Assembly: GCF_000612805.1 (NCBI RefSeq)
Contig: NZ_HG964407.1
Location: forward strand, 302,155 to 366,154
Direction: 5' to 3'
Source: Bacillus ndiopicus
GTDB taxonomy: Bacteria; Bacillota; Bacilli; Bacillales_A; Planococcaceae
Length of the DNA: 64,000 nucleotides
A model generated the notes under the pieces. That model saw only the letters and a program-made list of their open reading frames with translations, ran no database searches and was not told where the DNA came from. The translations under genes were made by a program, and so were the position numbers. Below are positions 1 through 8,658 of the stretch, piece by piece (position 1 is the stretch's first letter; every line of letters starts with the position of its first letter).

Positions 1-85
1 TATCACCTCAACAAACATATTATATAAAGTTTATTAATTTGTAAACAAAAATACAATTTGTTTATATTTATAGACTTATTTGCTA

Positions 86-131
86 AACAAAAAAGTAGCA
101 TGTCAGAGTCAACTCCAACACGCTACTAAAA
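86..131 (-). terminator. Terminator after the tetR remnant
   Basis: On the minus strand an inverted repeat (GTAGC.TGT pairing with ACA.GCTAC) is followed by a run of T. It lies just downstream of the tetR-like remnant that reads towards the left edge. Confidence 0.6.
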
Positions 132-145
132 AAACCTACTCACAC

Positions 146-529
146 TCACAATTTTTGAATTCCTCTCCAAAAGACAGACCAAGAAATATTTAACTTGCTC
201 TCATACTCTTCATATGAATAGTTCATCATATGGAATAGCATCCCATCTAATATTGTCATAAAGCTTGTGGCAACCATATCACTATCAATAAGATTTTCTT
301 CTTTATTTCCCTTCAAAATTGAGAAAACAAGCTCTTTAATCTCATCTTCCACCTTTTTATTCTTAACCGCAATAAGCTCTTTGAATATTTCTGGTGGATA
401 AATACCATACCTTTTTAGAAAAAGGCCTTTATCGTTCATATAGTAGTATTTATTTAATTCCGCTAAGATATGATATAGTTTTTGCTCAGTTGAAAACTGC
501 TCTATAATACAAGCTTGTTTTTGTTAAGA
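146..529 (-). pseudogene. TetR-family regulator remnant lacking its DNA-binding domain
   Basis: The longest ATG-initiated frame (146-439, 97 residues) looks like the ligand-binding C-terminal half of a TetR/AcrR repressor: helical, with aromatic residues in the last helices (motif SVFWRGIQKL). The same frame stays open upstream to about 529 and reads residues typical of the end of a TetR HTH domain and the linker helix (KLYHILAELNKYYY), then hits a stop. The N-terminal helix-turn-helix is therefore missing, and 530-604 shows no intact version in another frame. No convincing ribosome binding site precedes the ATG. I read it as a decayed repressor. A short expressed ligand-binding protein is possible but less likely. 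Confidence 0.5.
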
Positions 530-712
530 TTTCTTTAAATATGTCGTTTTTTTGGACTGATTGTAAATGCGATGTAAATATTTATTTAATCCCTTGTAAA
601 TGATATGTACAGGTCACTTAAAACTATCAATAATAAAGTGAAACTTCACTCAACAGGTTTATTGCCTGATAGTGAAGAACATAATTTAGTTACAAAGAAA
701 GGATGGAATAAA

Positions 713-2335
713 TTGACTATTAACGTACAAGAAATGATTTTCCAATTTCTTGGAGGATTAGGATTGTTTCTATTCGCTATTAAATATATGGGAGATGGCT
801 TGCAAAAAGCTGCAGGCGATCGTTTACGTGATATTTTAGATAAATTTACAACAAATCCACTAATGGGTGTACTTGTCGGAATAATTGTAACAGTTCTTAT
901 ACAGTCTAGTTCAGGAACGACTGTTATTACAGTAGGCTTAGTTAGTGCAGGTCTTATGACATTACGTCAGGCTATTGGCGTTATTATGGGTGCTAATATT
1001 GGTACTACAGTAACAGCTTTTATTATCGGAATTGACGTAGGTGCATACGCTTATCCAATTATGGCAGTAGGTGCGATCTGTTTATTCTTCTTTAAGAAAA
1101 GTATTATTCAAAATATAGGACAAGTACTTTTTGGTTTTGCGGGTTTATTTATAGGTTTAGAGCTTATGAGTGGTGGAATGAAGCCGCTACGAGATTGGCA
1201 GCCATTTTTAGATTTAACTGTGCAAATGTCAGATATACCGATTTTAGGTGTTATTGTTGGAACAGGATTTACTTTAATCGTTCAATCTTCTTCAGCTACA
1301 GTTGGTATTTTACAAGGTCTTTATGCTGAAGAGTTAATATCTTTACATGGTGCTTTACCTGTTTTGTTTGGTGATAATATTGGAACAACAATCACAGCTA
1401 TTTTAGCAGCATTAGGTGCTTCCATTGCCGCAAGACGAGCGGCTGCCACACACGTGCTATTTAACGTCGTAGGTACAATTATATTTATGTTATTACTAGG
1501 AATATTTACGAATTATGTAGAATGGATTTCGGGTGTACTAAATCTAGAGCCGAAAATGCAAATTGCTTTTGCTCATGGAACATTTAATGTTCTTAACACA
1601 ATTATTCAATTGCCATTCGTTGGTGTTTGGGCATATGTCGTGACCAAGCTGATTCCTGGTGAAGATTCTATTATTGAGCACAAACCAAAGTTTTTAGATA
1701 AAAATTTAATTATCAAATCTCCATCTGTTGCACTTGGACAAGCAAAAATGGAAGTGGTACGCATGGGTGAATATAGTATTCAAGGACTTGAAGAAACATT
1801 GACAATTTTAAAAACTGCAGACACTAAATTGATTGGGAAGGTTGTCCAATTAGAAGAAGCGATAAACAATTTAGACCGTAGATCAACGGAATATTTAGTG
1901 GAATTATCAAAACAGTCTTTATCCAACCATGATTCTCAAGTGCATCATGCTTTATTTGAAAATATTCGCGATATTGAACGAATTGGTGACCATGTAGAAA
2001 ATATTATCGAGTTATTACAGTATAAAGAGAACAACCGAGTACGCCTAAGTGAACAAGCTGCAAAAGAGCTAGAGGAAATGTTTATTTTTACATTAGATAC
2101 TGTAAAAATAGCTATCGAATGCTTAGATAAACGTGATACTAACTTGGCACAACAAGTTATTAATAAAGAGAATGAAATTGACAATATGGAGCGTCGTTTA
2201 CGTAAATTACATATCAAACGTTTAAACGAAGGAACTTGTTCAGGTTCAGCAGGTATTGTTTTTGCAGATATTGTAAGTAATCTAGAAAGAATCGGTGACC
2301 ATGCTTCAAATATAGCAGAAACTGTTATTGCCTAA
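713..2335 (+). CDS. Na+/phosphate cotransporter family protein (NptA/YjbB-like)
   Basis: This is a membrane protein of the PNaPi (SLC34-related) family, which imports phosphate with sodium or exports it. The N-terminal 340 residues are hydrophobic and carry the two inverted-repeat signatures of the family, QSSSGTT near residue 64 and QSSSATVG near residue 191. The last 180 residues form a cytoplasmic PhoU-like helical domain with the repeated IERIGDHVENI and LERIGDHASNIAE motifs. I chose the TTG at 713 because AAAGGATGG lies at the right distance and the family starts just before the first membrane helix. The frame extends back to an ATG at 605, but that segment looks non-coding. It is monocistronic, followed by the thrS T-box leader. 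The direction of phosphate transport cannot be told from sequence. Confidence 0.88.
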   Translation: MTINVQEMIFQFLGGLGLFLFAIKYMGDGLQKAAGDRLRDILDKFTTNPLMGVLVGIIVTVLIQSSSGTTVITVGLVSAGLMTLRQAIGVIMGANIGTTVTAFIIGIDVGAYAYPIMAVGAICLFFFKKSIIQNIGQVLFGFAGLFIGLELMSGGMKPLRDWQPFLDLTVQMSDIPILGVIVGTGFTLIVQSSSATVGILQGLYAEELISLHGALPVLFGDNIGTTITAILAALGASIAARRAAATHVLFNVVGTIIFMLLLGIFTNYVEWISGVLNLEPKMQIAFAHGTFNVLNTIIQLPFVGVWAYVVTKLIPGEDSIIEHKPKFLDKNLIIKSPSVALGQAKMEVVRMGEYSIQGLEETLTILKTADTKLIGKVVQLEEAINNLDRRSTEYLVELSKQSLSNHDSQVHHALFENIRDIERIGDHVENIIELLQYKENNRVRLSEQAAKELEEMFIFTLDTVKIAIECLDKRDTNLAQQVINKENEIDNMERRLRKLHIKRLNEGTCSGSAGIVFADIVSNLERIGDHASNIAETVIA

Positions 2336-2404
2336 TGAATACCCCATCAAACAATTGTTTAAATTTAAATGTTGACATCATTTAAATTTTGGGATAAATT
2401 AATT

Positions 2405-2660
2405 TCTAACTTAAAAGGCAAAGAAAAGGATATGAATCATTTTTGAGAAGGTCATTAGAGAGGGAAATCACCGGCTGAAAGTTTCCTGATTGGACAAAAT
2501 GATTTACTCCCTTGGAGCCGCGCTAGGAAACTAGCGACGTTTACAGGCGTTATCTGTATCAATGAGCTACTGATGTGCATACATGAGTAGGAATTTGGGT
2601 GGAACCACGGGTATTCAAAACATATTCGTCCCTTAGCGGATGAATATGTTTTTTTATTTA
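2405..2660 (+). promoter_or_regulatory. T-box riboswitch leader of thrS
   Basis: The leader contains the canonical T-box GGGTGGAACCACGGG at about 2600-2614, which pairs with the acceptor end of uncharged tRNA. It is followed by a Rho-independent terminator (AACATATTCGTCC...GGATGAATATGTT plus T run, 2620-2655). A likely specifier codon is ACC at 2470-2472 (Thr), within the Stem I region. When tRNA-Thr is uncharged the antiterminator forms and thrS is transcribed. Confidence 0.9.
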
Positions 2661-2686
2661 CCAAAAAATCAAAAAGGAGAGGTAGT

Positions 2687-4606
2687 ATGTCAAATCAAGA
2701 AGTAACAATTCTATTTCCAAATGGCGAGAAAAAACGTTTTGCCAAAGGTGTTACGCTAACCGACATTGCAAAAGCAATCAGTCCTAGCTTAGCAAAAAAA
2801 TCAATAGTAGGTAGCGTCAATACAACGACAACCGATTTGACACAACCCATTCTAGTGGATGCCGAAATTTCACTTTATGATGCGATGTCAGAGCAAGGCT
2901 TACAAGTGCTACGTCATTCAACAGCACATTTATTAGCGCAGGCTGTGAAGCGTTTATATCCAGATGCAAAATTTGGAGTTGGCCCAGTTATCGAAAATGG
3001 CTTTTATTATGATATCGAAATGACTCATACATTAGTGCCAGAGGATTTAACTATTATTGAACGTGAAATGAAGAAAATTGCTAGCGAAAATTTTGAAGTT
3101 GTTCGCAAGGAGGTGTCACGTGAAGAGGCACAGCAGCTATTTGCACATGATGCCTTAAAGCTAGAGCTGCTGGCAGCGATTCCTTCAGATGAATTAGTAA
3201 CTGTTTATAAGCAAGGGGAGTTTTACGATTTATGTAGGGGTCCACATGTCCCATCTACAAACAAAATTCAGCATTTTAAATTATTGAATATTTCAGGCGC
3301 TTATTGGCGTGGTGACAGTAACAATCAAATGCTACAGCGCATTTATGGGGTTGCCTTTGCAACAAAAGAACAAATGCTGGATTACTTCATCTTTTTAGAT
3401 GAGGCAGAAAAACGTAATCATCGAAAGTTAGGAAAAGAGCTCGAGCTATTTATGTTTTCTGAAGAAGCACCAGGAATGCCCTTTTATTTAGCAAATGGAC
3501 AAATTATTCGCAATGAGCTGGAAAGCTTTTTACGTCAACTTCAAACAAAATATGATTATCAAGAAGTGCGTACACCATTAATGATGAATCAACGTTTATG
3601 GGAGCAGTCAGGACATTGGCAGCACTACAAAGAAAATATGTATTTCACACAAGTTGATGAACAAAAATTTGCATTAAAGCCAATGAATTGCCCAGGACAT
3701 ATGCTCATTTATAAAAACGACCTTCACTCTTACCGCGATTTACCAATTCGTATGGCAGAGTTTGGCCAGGTACACCGTCATGAGTTTAGTGGTGCATTAA
3801 ACGGTTTGCTTCGCGTTCGCACATTTTGCCAGGATGATGCACATATTTTTGCAACACCTGAACAAATCGAGGATGAAATCGCACTGGCATTAAAAATTAT
3901 CGACCATGTATATAAAGTCTTTGGCTTCGAATACGAAATTGAGCTATCAACACGCCCAGATGACTATATGGGTGAGCTCGCATTGTGGAATAAAGCAGAA
4001 GAAGCACTTGAAAATGTACTAAAACGTCTAGGCTTTCCGTTTAAAGTAAATGAAGGAGACGGTGCATTTTACGGACCCAAAATTGATATCCACATTCGTG
4101 ATGCCATTAAGCGTAGCCACCAATGTGCAACGGTACAATTAGATTTTCAAATGCCCGAAAAATTTGATTTAACATATATTAATGAGGACAACGAAAAGGT
4201 ACGGCCTGTCATTATACACCGTGCAGTATTCGGTTCAATTGATCGCTTCCTTGGCATATTAATTGAACACTTTGGCGGCGTCTTACCTCTATGGCTGGCA
4301 CCGAAGCAAGTACAGATTATTAGCGTCTCTGAAGTTCATCAACCCTATGTAATGGAAGTTTTCAAAGCTCTACAAAAGGCTAACATTCGCGTCTCTATAG
4401 ATATGCGTAATGAAAAGCTAGGTCGCAAAATAAGGGATGCTCAGCTACAAAAAATTCCTTATATCCTTGTATTGGGCGATCAAGAGCAGCAAAATCAAAC
4501 GGTGAATGTCAGAACACATAAAAAAGATAACTTACTGACACTGCCCATCCAACAATTTATTGAACAAGTTCAGAAGAAGATTATTGATAAGCAATTATTT
4601 CATTAG
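2687..4606 (+). CDS. thrS: Threonine-tRNA ligase
   Basis: It charges tRNA-Thr with threonine in the cytoplasm. The 639-residue protein has the full class II layout: an N-terminal TGS domain (residues 1-65), an editing domain with HSTAHLLAQAV near residue 77, a catalytic core with motif 2, and an anticodon-binding C-terminus (WLAPKQVQII onwards). The zinc ligands are visible as NCPGHM, VHRHEFSG and IIHRAVFG. The start is fixed by AAGGAGAGG seven bases upstream of ATG 2687. Transcription is controlled by the T-box leader. Bacilli often carry a housekeeping copy elsewhere near dnaI plus an inducible second copy (thrZ type). This stand-alone copy may be the second, which the window cannot settle. 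Confidence 0.95.
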   Translation: MSNQEVTILFPNGEKKRFAKGVTLTDIAKAISPSLAKKSIVGSVNTTTTDLTQPILVDAEISLYDAMSEQGLQVLRHSTAHLLAQAVKRLYPDAKFGVGPVIENGFYYDIEMTHTLVPEDLTIIEREMKKIASENFEVVRKEVSREEAQQLFAHDALKLELLAAIPSDELVTVYKQGEFYDLCRGPHVPSTNKIQHFKLLNISGAYWRGDSNNQMLQRIYGVAFATKEQMLDYFIFLDEAEKRNHRKLGKELELFMFSEEAPGMPFYLANGQIIRNELESFLRQLQTKYDYQEVRTPLMMNQRLWEQSGHWQHYKENMYFTQVDEQKFALKPMNCPGHMLIYKNDLHSYRDLPIRMAEFGQVHRHEFSGALNGLLRVRTFCQDDAHIFATPEQIEDEIALALKIIDHVYKVFGFEYEIELSTRPDDYMGELALWNKAEEALENVLKRLGFPFKVNEGDGAFYGPKIDIHIRDAIKRSHQCATVQLDFQMPEKFDLTYINEDNEKVRPVIIHRAVFGSIDRFLGILIEHFGGVLPLWLAPKQVQIISVSEVHQPYVMEVFKALQKANIRVSIDMRNEKLGRKIRDAQLQKIPYILVLGDQEQQNQTVNVRTHKKDNLLTLPIQQFIEQVQKKIIDKQLFH

Positions 4607-4617
4607 TAAACTATAAA

Positions 4618-4660
4618 AAATGGAGCTGTCTCAAAATAACTTTTCAGGCAGCTCTGATTG
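4618..4660 (+). terminator. Terminator after thrS
   Basis: GAGCTGTCT pairs with AGGCAGCTC across a short loop just past the thrS stop. The T-run is weak, so termination may be partial. Confidence 0.5.
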
Positions 4661-4664
4661 ATAT

Positions 4665-4886
4665 TCAAGATGATAAGAAAACTATTCCATCCCTAAATAT
4701 ATAATTCACTGGCAACCATTTTCTCACAATCACAATTGTAAAGCAGATACCTACTAACCATAGTAAGATTGCGATAATTGCCGTAATAATGATTGATGTG
4801 ACGATTGTAGCTATTATTGAATTTCTCTTTATACCAACATATAAAGGAACCATCCTTAAAGAAATTGCGGAAAGAATAATTAACAT
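4665..4886 (-). CDS. Doubtful small membrane protein
   Basis: This is a 73-residue frame with one or two strongly hydrophobic stretches (around residues 22-52). There is no ribosome binding site in front of the ATG and no recognisable family. It may be a fragment of a decayed membrane-protein gene or a chance open frame. It is listed only because the hydrophobic profile is continuous. Confidence 0.2.
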   Translation of the reverse strand: MLIILSAISLRMVPLYVGIKRNSIIATIVTSIIITAIIAILLWLVGICFTIVIVRKWLPVNYIFRDGIVFLSS

Positions 4887-5099
4887 TTGAATAACTAAAT
4901 TTTTAAAAAATATAAGTTATATAGGTTAACTGTGACTTAATAAAAAATACTTATGTGTTGAAAGATGCTAAATAATTTATAAAAACCACAGTAATTTTCG
5001 CTTAAATATACATTGTATCAAGAAATTTAAAAATCTAACTGTTTTTATTGAAAACAAACTTATCCTATTTCAAAATATCAAAGTTTATTTTAATCCATA

Positions 5100-5555
5100 T
5101 TAATCCCCTTCATAGACCTTTTTCATTGCATTATATAAACAGACATCTTTAAAGTCATCTTTATTAATATTGAGTTCTTCACTTACCATATATAAATAAT
5201 ACAACCATTCTGTATCTTTTGTTTTGACAGCTTCAACACAAGCAATTTCTAAATACTTAACATTTATAAGGCGTTCTATGCCTTTAAGGTACTCTAAAGC
5301 TTTGGATGCTCCTGGCCAGTTTAAATCCTTAAATAATTCGTATAGTTTAGGTAAAGCTAATTCATTATTTGGATAACCGACTGATATTATAATATCCACT
5401 GCATTCTCCCAACATTCCTTTGCATATTTAGGAAATATCAGTGGCAATTGCTCATTTGCAATTTGACAAAGAAATTCCTTAGCTTCATTTTGAATTGCTT
5501 TTGGTAAGTGCCAATTTAAATTATATGAGTAATATATGACTAAATCGTTTTCCAT
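5100..5555 (-). CDS. DUF5071-like protein
   Basis: This 151-residue soluble protein has a good ribosome binding site (GAAAGG) ahead of the ATG. The central segment (ISVGYPNNELALP, then DLNWPGASKALEYL, residues 58-90) resembles the DUF5071 domain, a small helical repeat-like fold of unknown function often found beside contact-dependent toxin or immunity genes. The first 45 residues, with several aromatic residues, are not recognised. It stands alone on the minus strand, next to a decayed gene at 5589-5935. The family assignment is from memory of the motif and is moderately sure. The function is unknown. Confidence 0.6.
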   Translation of the reverse strand: MENDLVIYYSYNLNWHLPKAIQNEAKEFLCQIANEQLPLIFPKYAKECWENAVDIIISVGYPNNELALPKLYELFKDLNWPGASKALEYLKGIERLINVKYLEIACVEAVKTKDTEWLYYLYMVSEELNINKDDFKDVCLYNAMKKVYEGD

Positions 5556-5588
5556 AAAGATCTATACCTTTCAAAATTATAGTATTTC

Positions 5589-5935
5589 TTATCTTTTCAC
5601 TTTTACAGAAATTCCTTGTAAAATTCTAGTATACTTATGTGGTTTATCGTTAGCAATGCCACTACTATCCATCCATTTTTGCATTTCTGATGCCTTAATT
5701 GTTTTTACAGAAACATAGTTAGCACCATCTTTAATCGCTTTAGTTCATTTATCTAATTTACGACTTCCATAATAGTTGCTGCAAATGTTGAGCAATAAGT
5801 ATAGCTAATAAATGCTCAAATGCCCAAGTTGCTTTAGGGACTAAATGAACGGTAATTACTGGTACAACAATCATATCAGCAGCATTATTGTTGATAACTT
5901 CTCATTCTTCAATTGTTGTTCCTTTAATTGCTCAT
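5589..5935 (-). pseudogene. Decayed gene of unknown family
   Basis: Two open stretches on the minus strand look like former protein. The upstream part reads ...GTTIEE(stop)EVINNNAADMIVV... and ends near 5755. The downstream part, in another frame, reads KLDK(stop)TKAIKDGANYVSVKTIK... to a stop at 5589. Both internal stops are TGA, at 5902-5904 and 5745-5747, at places where tryptophan would fit. There is a frameshift between the parts. I do not recognise the family. Confidence 0.4.
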
Positions 5936-5986
5936 AAAAAAACGGGAAATGCACATTTCAATTAGTACATTTCCCGTTTTATATCA
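5936..5986. terminator. Bidirectional hairpin terminator
   Basis: AAAACGGGAAATG pairs with the inverse sequence ending in CATTTCCCGTTTT, giving a long stem with A and T flanks. It sits just past the stop of the DUF2178-like gene. A related hairpin occurs at 6855-6900. Confidence 0.7.
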
Positions 5987-6008
5987 TATTTTTTTATGTA
6001 CCCCAAAA

Positions 6009-6338
6009 TTATTCAAAATCTTTTTTGTATAATCTAAAGGCGTATATTGCACCAACTAAAAAGACAATACCTTGGAATAAAATAAAGAACTGGCGGAAGT
6101 ATTCAATATCTCTATCGACTAATGAAATAAAGACTGCATTCATAACGAGTTGTGTAGTAAACATACTCGACACAATTTTGAGGTAAATCGTACTTGTTCT
6201 TTCATCAGGTCTGCCAATCTTTTTATTAATGTATAAAAGCATTGATAATGCCCCTACATATAAAATCACCGTTAAACCTACAATAATATTAAAGTTTTGA
6301 GAGCTTTTTAACATCCATTCATTTAGTAAATCAATCAT
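6009..6338 (-). CDS. DUF2178-like three-helix membrane protein
   Basis: This short integral membrane protein has three predicted helices (about residues 15-37, 50-70 and 82-102) and a charged RPDERT loop between the first two. That layout fits the DUF2178 family, which is nearly always encoded directly after a small XRE-type regulator, as here. The start is taken as the second of two nearby ATGs (6338) because AAGGATG then lies at normal spacing. The frame also has an ATG at 6347. It overlaps the regulator gene by a few bases, so the two are translationally coupled. The substrate or role is unknown. Confidence 0.7.
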   Translation of the reverse strand: MIDLLNEWMLKSSQNFNIIVGLTVILYVGALSMLLYINKKIGRPDERTSTIYLKIVSSMFTTQLVMNAVFISLVDRDIEYFRQFFILFQGIVFLVGAIYAFRLYKKDFE

Positions 6339-6570
6339 TACTATCATCCTTTCTTACATACGAAAATATGTCATTAATATCTACTTCAAAGTAATTAGCT
6401 ATCCTATATGCCAATACGAGAGATGGAGAATAATTATTTTTTTCCATTACAAATATAGTTTGCTTAGAAACGCTTACAGCATCTGCTAACTCTTGCTGCG
6501 ACATGCGCTTCAGTACTCTGTATTCATATACTTTATTAAAAATTGAATCCCCGAACTCTTCCTTTTTCAA
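6331..6570 (-). CDS. XRE-family helix-turn-helix regulator
   Basis: This small DNA-binding protein of about 79 residues is essentially a single HTH_3 domain. The recognition region reads MSQQELADAVSVSKQTI, followed by the usual YSPSLVLAYRIANYF and DINDIF segments. A TTG start at 6570 gives the best spacing to GGAAGG; a GTG at 6579 is possible. It probably represses its own promoter and the coupled DUF2178-like membrane gene. Pairs of this kind are widespread in Firmicutes and have no established inducer. Confidence 0.8.
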   Translation of the reverse strand: MKKEEFGDSIFNKVYEYRVLKRMSQQELADAVSVSKQTIFVMEKNNYSPSLVLAYRIANYFEVDINDIFSYVRKDDSND

Positions 6571-6849
6571 AGCGACCACCCTTCCCTCTTGCTTATATGT
6601 ATATAATAAACCATAATTTTATAAAAGTAAAGTAAACTTATACAAAATTTAATTTTTATTTTATAAAATACATATAAATCATTACATTTGTACAGTTTAT
6701 ATTTACCTCAATTCAGTAATGTTTTTCTGTTGCGAATGCATTGCTTCAGATACAGGATCCCCCAAAGTTCACTCTAAGAACGCCTCATCTATATCGTAAC
6801 GATTAAAAATTTAGAGAGAGATTGCCGATAAGTAGCTGTCTCTTTAACA

Positions 6850-6904
6850 GGTCAAAAAAAACGAGAAATGTACATTTTGATAAGTACATTCCTCGTTACC
6901 ATTT
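6850..6904 (-). terminator. Terminator after the haem operon
   Basis: AACGAG(G)AATGTAC pairs with GTACATTTCTCGTT around a short loop, with A/T tracts on both sides. It lies just downstream of the last gene of the operon (DinB-like) and resembles the hairpin at 5936-5986. Confidence 0.65.
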
Positions 6905-6922
6905 ATCGGTACTCTCTAACTT

Positions 6923-7348
6923 TTATTGCTTTTTAATGAATGCAATCTGACCAACATGGATACCCGCGTGATACATCAATCTACCAACTGCCTCCGCTGG
7001 TGTACTAGTACCCATTTTCGTTTCAACCATTGTATATAGCTCATCTTCTTTTAATTCATTAATTGCAGTTATTACATGTGTATTAGATAACTCCAACAAC
7101 TTGATAATTTCCTCATGTGTATTTGAGGATGGTAATGTAGATGGTTGCTCTTTGCTCAAATACCATTCCGCAAACATATATTCAGCTTCTGCTGTATGAA
7201 TAAGCAAGGATCTAATTGTTGTGTCGTAAAGCTTTAAATCCAATTGTTCTTCTGTTAGATTCTTTGCCATATTTGTAAAGCGGCCTCTTAATGCACCCCA
7301 CATCGTTAAAATTGCTCGATGGGCTTCACTTTTGTATGTAATGTCCAC
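6923..7348 (-). CDS. DinB-family protein, last gene of the haem operon
   Basis: This 141-residue four-helix-bundle protein is of the DinB/YfiT superfamily. Metal-ligand histidines are visible in LLIHTAEAEY (about residue 51) and in MYHAGIHVGQ (about residues 126-131), the usual three-His arrangement. Members include thiol-S-transferases using bacillithiol and many uncharacterised metal proteins. It starts with GTG behind GGAGG, four bases after the HugZ-like gene stops, so it is clearly co-transcribed with haem uptake. A role in redox protection during haem-iron release is an inference from context only. Confidence 0.8.
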   Translation of the reverse strand: MDITYKSEAHRAILTMWGALRGRFTNMAKNLTEEQLDLKLYDTTIRSLLIHTAEAEYMFAEWYLSKEQPSTLPSSNTHEEIIKLLELSNTHVITAINELKEDELYTMVETKMGTSTPAEAVGRLMYHAGIHVGQIAFIKKQ

Positions 7349-7351
7349 TAT

Positions 7352-7864
7352 TTAAGCCTCCGTGTTGTTCTTTTTATCTACAACTACATGCTCAAACTTA
7401 GCTCCATCGATACTCACATTAAATGCCATACCAAAACCAACCACATAGCGACCACTAGTCGGCGTTAGCTCAAATAATGCGAAATCAAGCCCACGGAACA
7501 CTGTCATCATTTTCGCATCAAACTTTTCATCGAATAACGAAAAAATCTCATCGTTTCCTTCATTTCCAATATTACGCGCACTACATCTCAGGCGTACTCG
7601 CTCTGTTGCAAATGGGTTTTTAGTAGTCTCTTCATCCGCCATTAAAAACACATCACTGAGCTCACTATTTTCTAAATACTGATAGTGCTCAGCAATTTGG
7701 CTAATATAAATGTATAGCTTACCATTATTTTTTACAAACGGTGTACAGCTTGTAAAAGGATGGCCATTTTCATCTAACGTCGCTAAAGTTAAAATACTTT
7801 TCTTTTCTATAAATCGTAAATAACTTTCTTTATATTTTTCAAGATCAATTTGCTTTGTCAACAC
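7352..7864 (-). CDS. HugZ/HutZ-type haem-utilisation protein
   Basis: This 170-residue protein has the split-barrel FMN-binding fold of the pyridoxamine-phosphate-oxidase family. Its composition and C-terminal extension match the HugZ/HutZ group, which binds haem and opens the ring to release iron. Visible features are SILTLATLDENGHPFTS, LYIYISQIAEHYQYLE and the RYVVGFGMAFNV motif near the C-terminus. It starts at GTG 7864 behind GAGGGGG and overlaps the end of the ATPase gene by 20 bases, so translation is coupled. Its position after a haem-type ABC importer supports cytoplasmic haem degradation. A general flavin reductase role is less likely. Confidence 0.82.
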   Translation of the reverse strand: MLTKQIDLEKYKESYLRFIEKKSILTLATLDENGHPFTSCTPFVKNNGKLYIYISQIAEHYQYLENSELSDVFLMADEETTKNPFATERVRLRCSARNIGNEGNDEIFSLFDEKFDAKMMTVFRGLDFALFELTPTSGRYVVGFGMAFNVSIDGAKFEHVVVDKKNNTEA

Positions 7865-8657
7865 TAATTCCCCCTCTAACTTTCGTAGAATTTAATAAAT
7901 GGATTCTTGGCTTCTTGTCATTGCAATTGCAGTTAATTTCGCAATTCATTCGGTAGACGTTCTTCACCATATCTGTCGTCATTACTTGTTCTGGTGTACC
8001 ACAGGATTGCTTTTTTCCGTTTTGCACAACGACAATACGATTGCTATAATAAGAGGCCTGATTTAAATCATGTAGCACCATAATTACTGTCATGTTCATC
8101 TCGCGATTCAGCTCTTGTACAAGCTCCAATACCTCATGTTGATGTGAAATGTCTAAATAAGTTGTCGGCTCGTCTAATAATAAAATTTTCGGTTGTTGTG
8201 ATAAGGCCATCGCAATCCAAGCTCTTTGAGATTCACCGCCAGATAGCATTGCAATACGTTTTTCCTTGAACTGCGTCATATTCGTCTTTTCAAGTGCCCA
8301 TTCAATGATTTTTTCATCTTTTTCTGCTAGCTTTTCAAACCATCGCTTATGTGGATAGCGACCATACGATACTAAATCATATACAGTCATATCCTCTGGG
8401 GCAGTATTGCGTTGGCTAAGCATACACATTTGGCGTGCCGTTTCCTTGCGACCCAGCTTGCTTATATTTACACCTTGCAATTTAATATCCCCTTTACTTG
8501 GTGCAAGCTGTCTTGAAATGGCTTTCAAAATGGTAGATTTCCCAGAGCCATTTGGGCCAATAATGGAAACAATTTCTCCCTCCTGTACAGAAAAAGAAAA
8601 ATCCTGAATGACTGTTTTTTTCTCATATTGAATTGAGATTGAATCGACTGTTAGCAT
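7845..8657 (-). CDS. ABC transporter ATP-binding protein, haem/siderophore type
   Basis: This is the ATPase subunit of an iron-complex importer (FecE/HmuV type). The motifs are clear: Walker A GPNGSGKST, signature LSGGESQRAWIAMA, Walker B ILLLDEPTTYLD, and the switch histidine in VLHDLNQA. The C-terminus carries a Cys/Asn/Lys-rich tail (EINCNCNDKK), common in this group. The ATG at 8657 has AAGGAG at proper distance, whereas a GTG four codons earlier overlaps the Shine-Dalgarno sequence. It follows the permease with almost no gap. Haem rather than ferrichrome as cargo is inferred from the HugZ-like gene downstream and the IsdE-like lipoprotein upstream. Confidence 0.92.
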   Translation of the reverse strand: MLTVDSISIQYEKKTVIQDFSFSVQEGEIVSIIGPNGSGKSTILKAISRQLAPSKGDIKLQGVNISKLGRKETARQMCMLSQRNTAPEDMTVYDLVSYGRYPHKRWFEKLAEKDEKIIEWALEKTNMTQFKEKRIAMLSGGESQRAWIAMALSQQPKILLLDEPTTYLDISHQHEVLELVQELNREMNMTVIMVLHDLNQASYYSNRIVVVQNGKKQSCGTPEQVMTTDMVKNVYRMNCEINCNCNDKKPRIHLLNSTKVRGGISVDKAN

Positions 8658-8658
8658 A

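Noticed and set aside
2455..2664. Minus-strand frame over the thrS leader
   Set aside because: The sequence is a T-box riboswitch on the plus strand.
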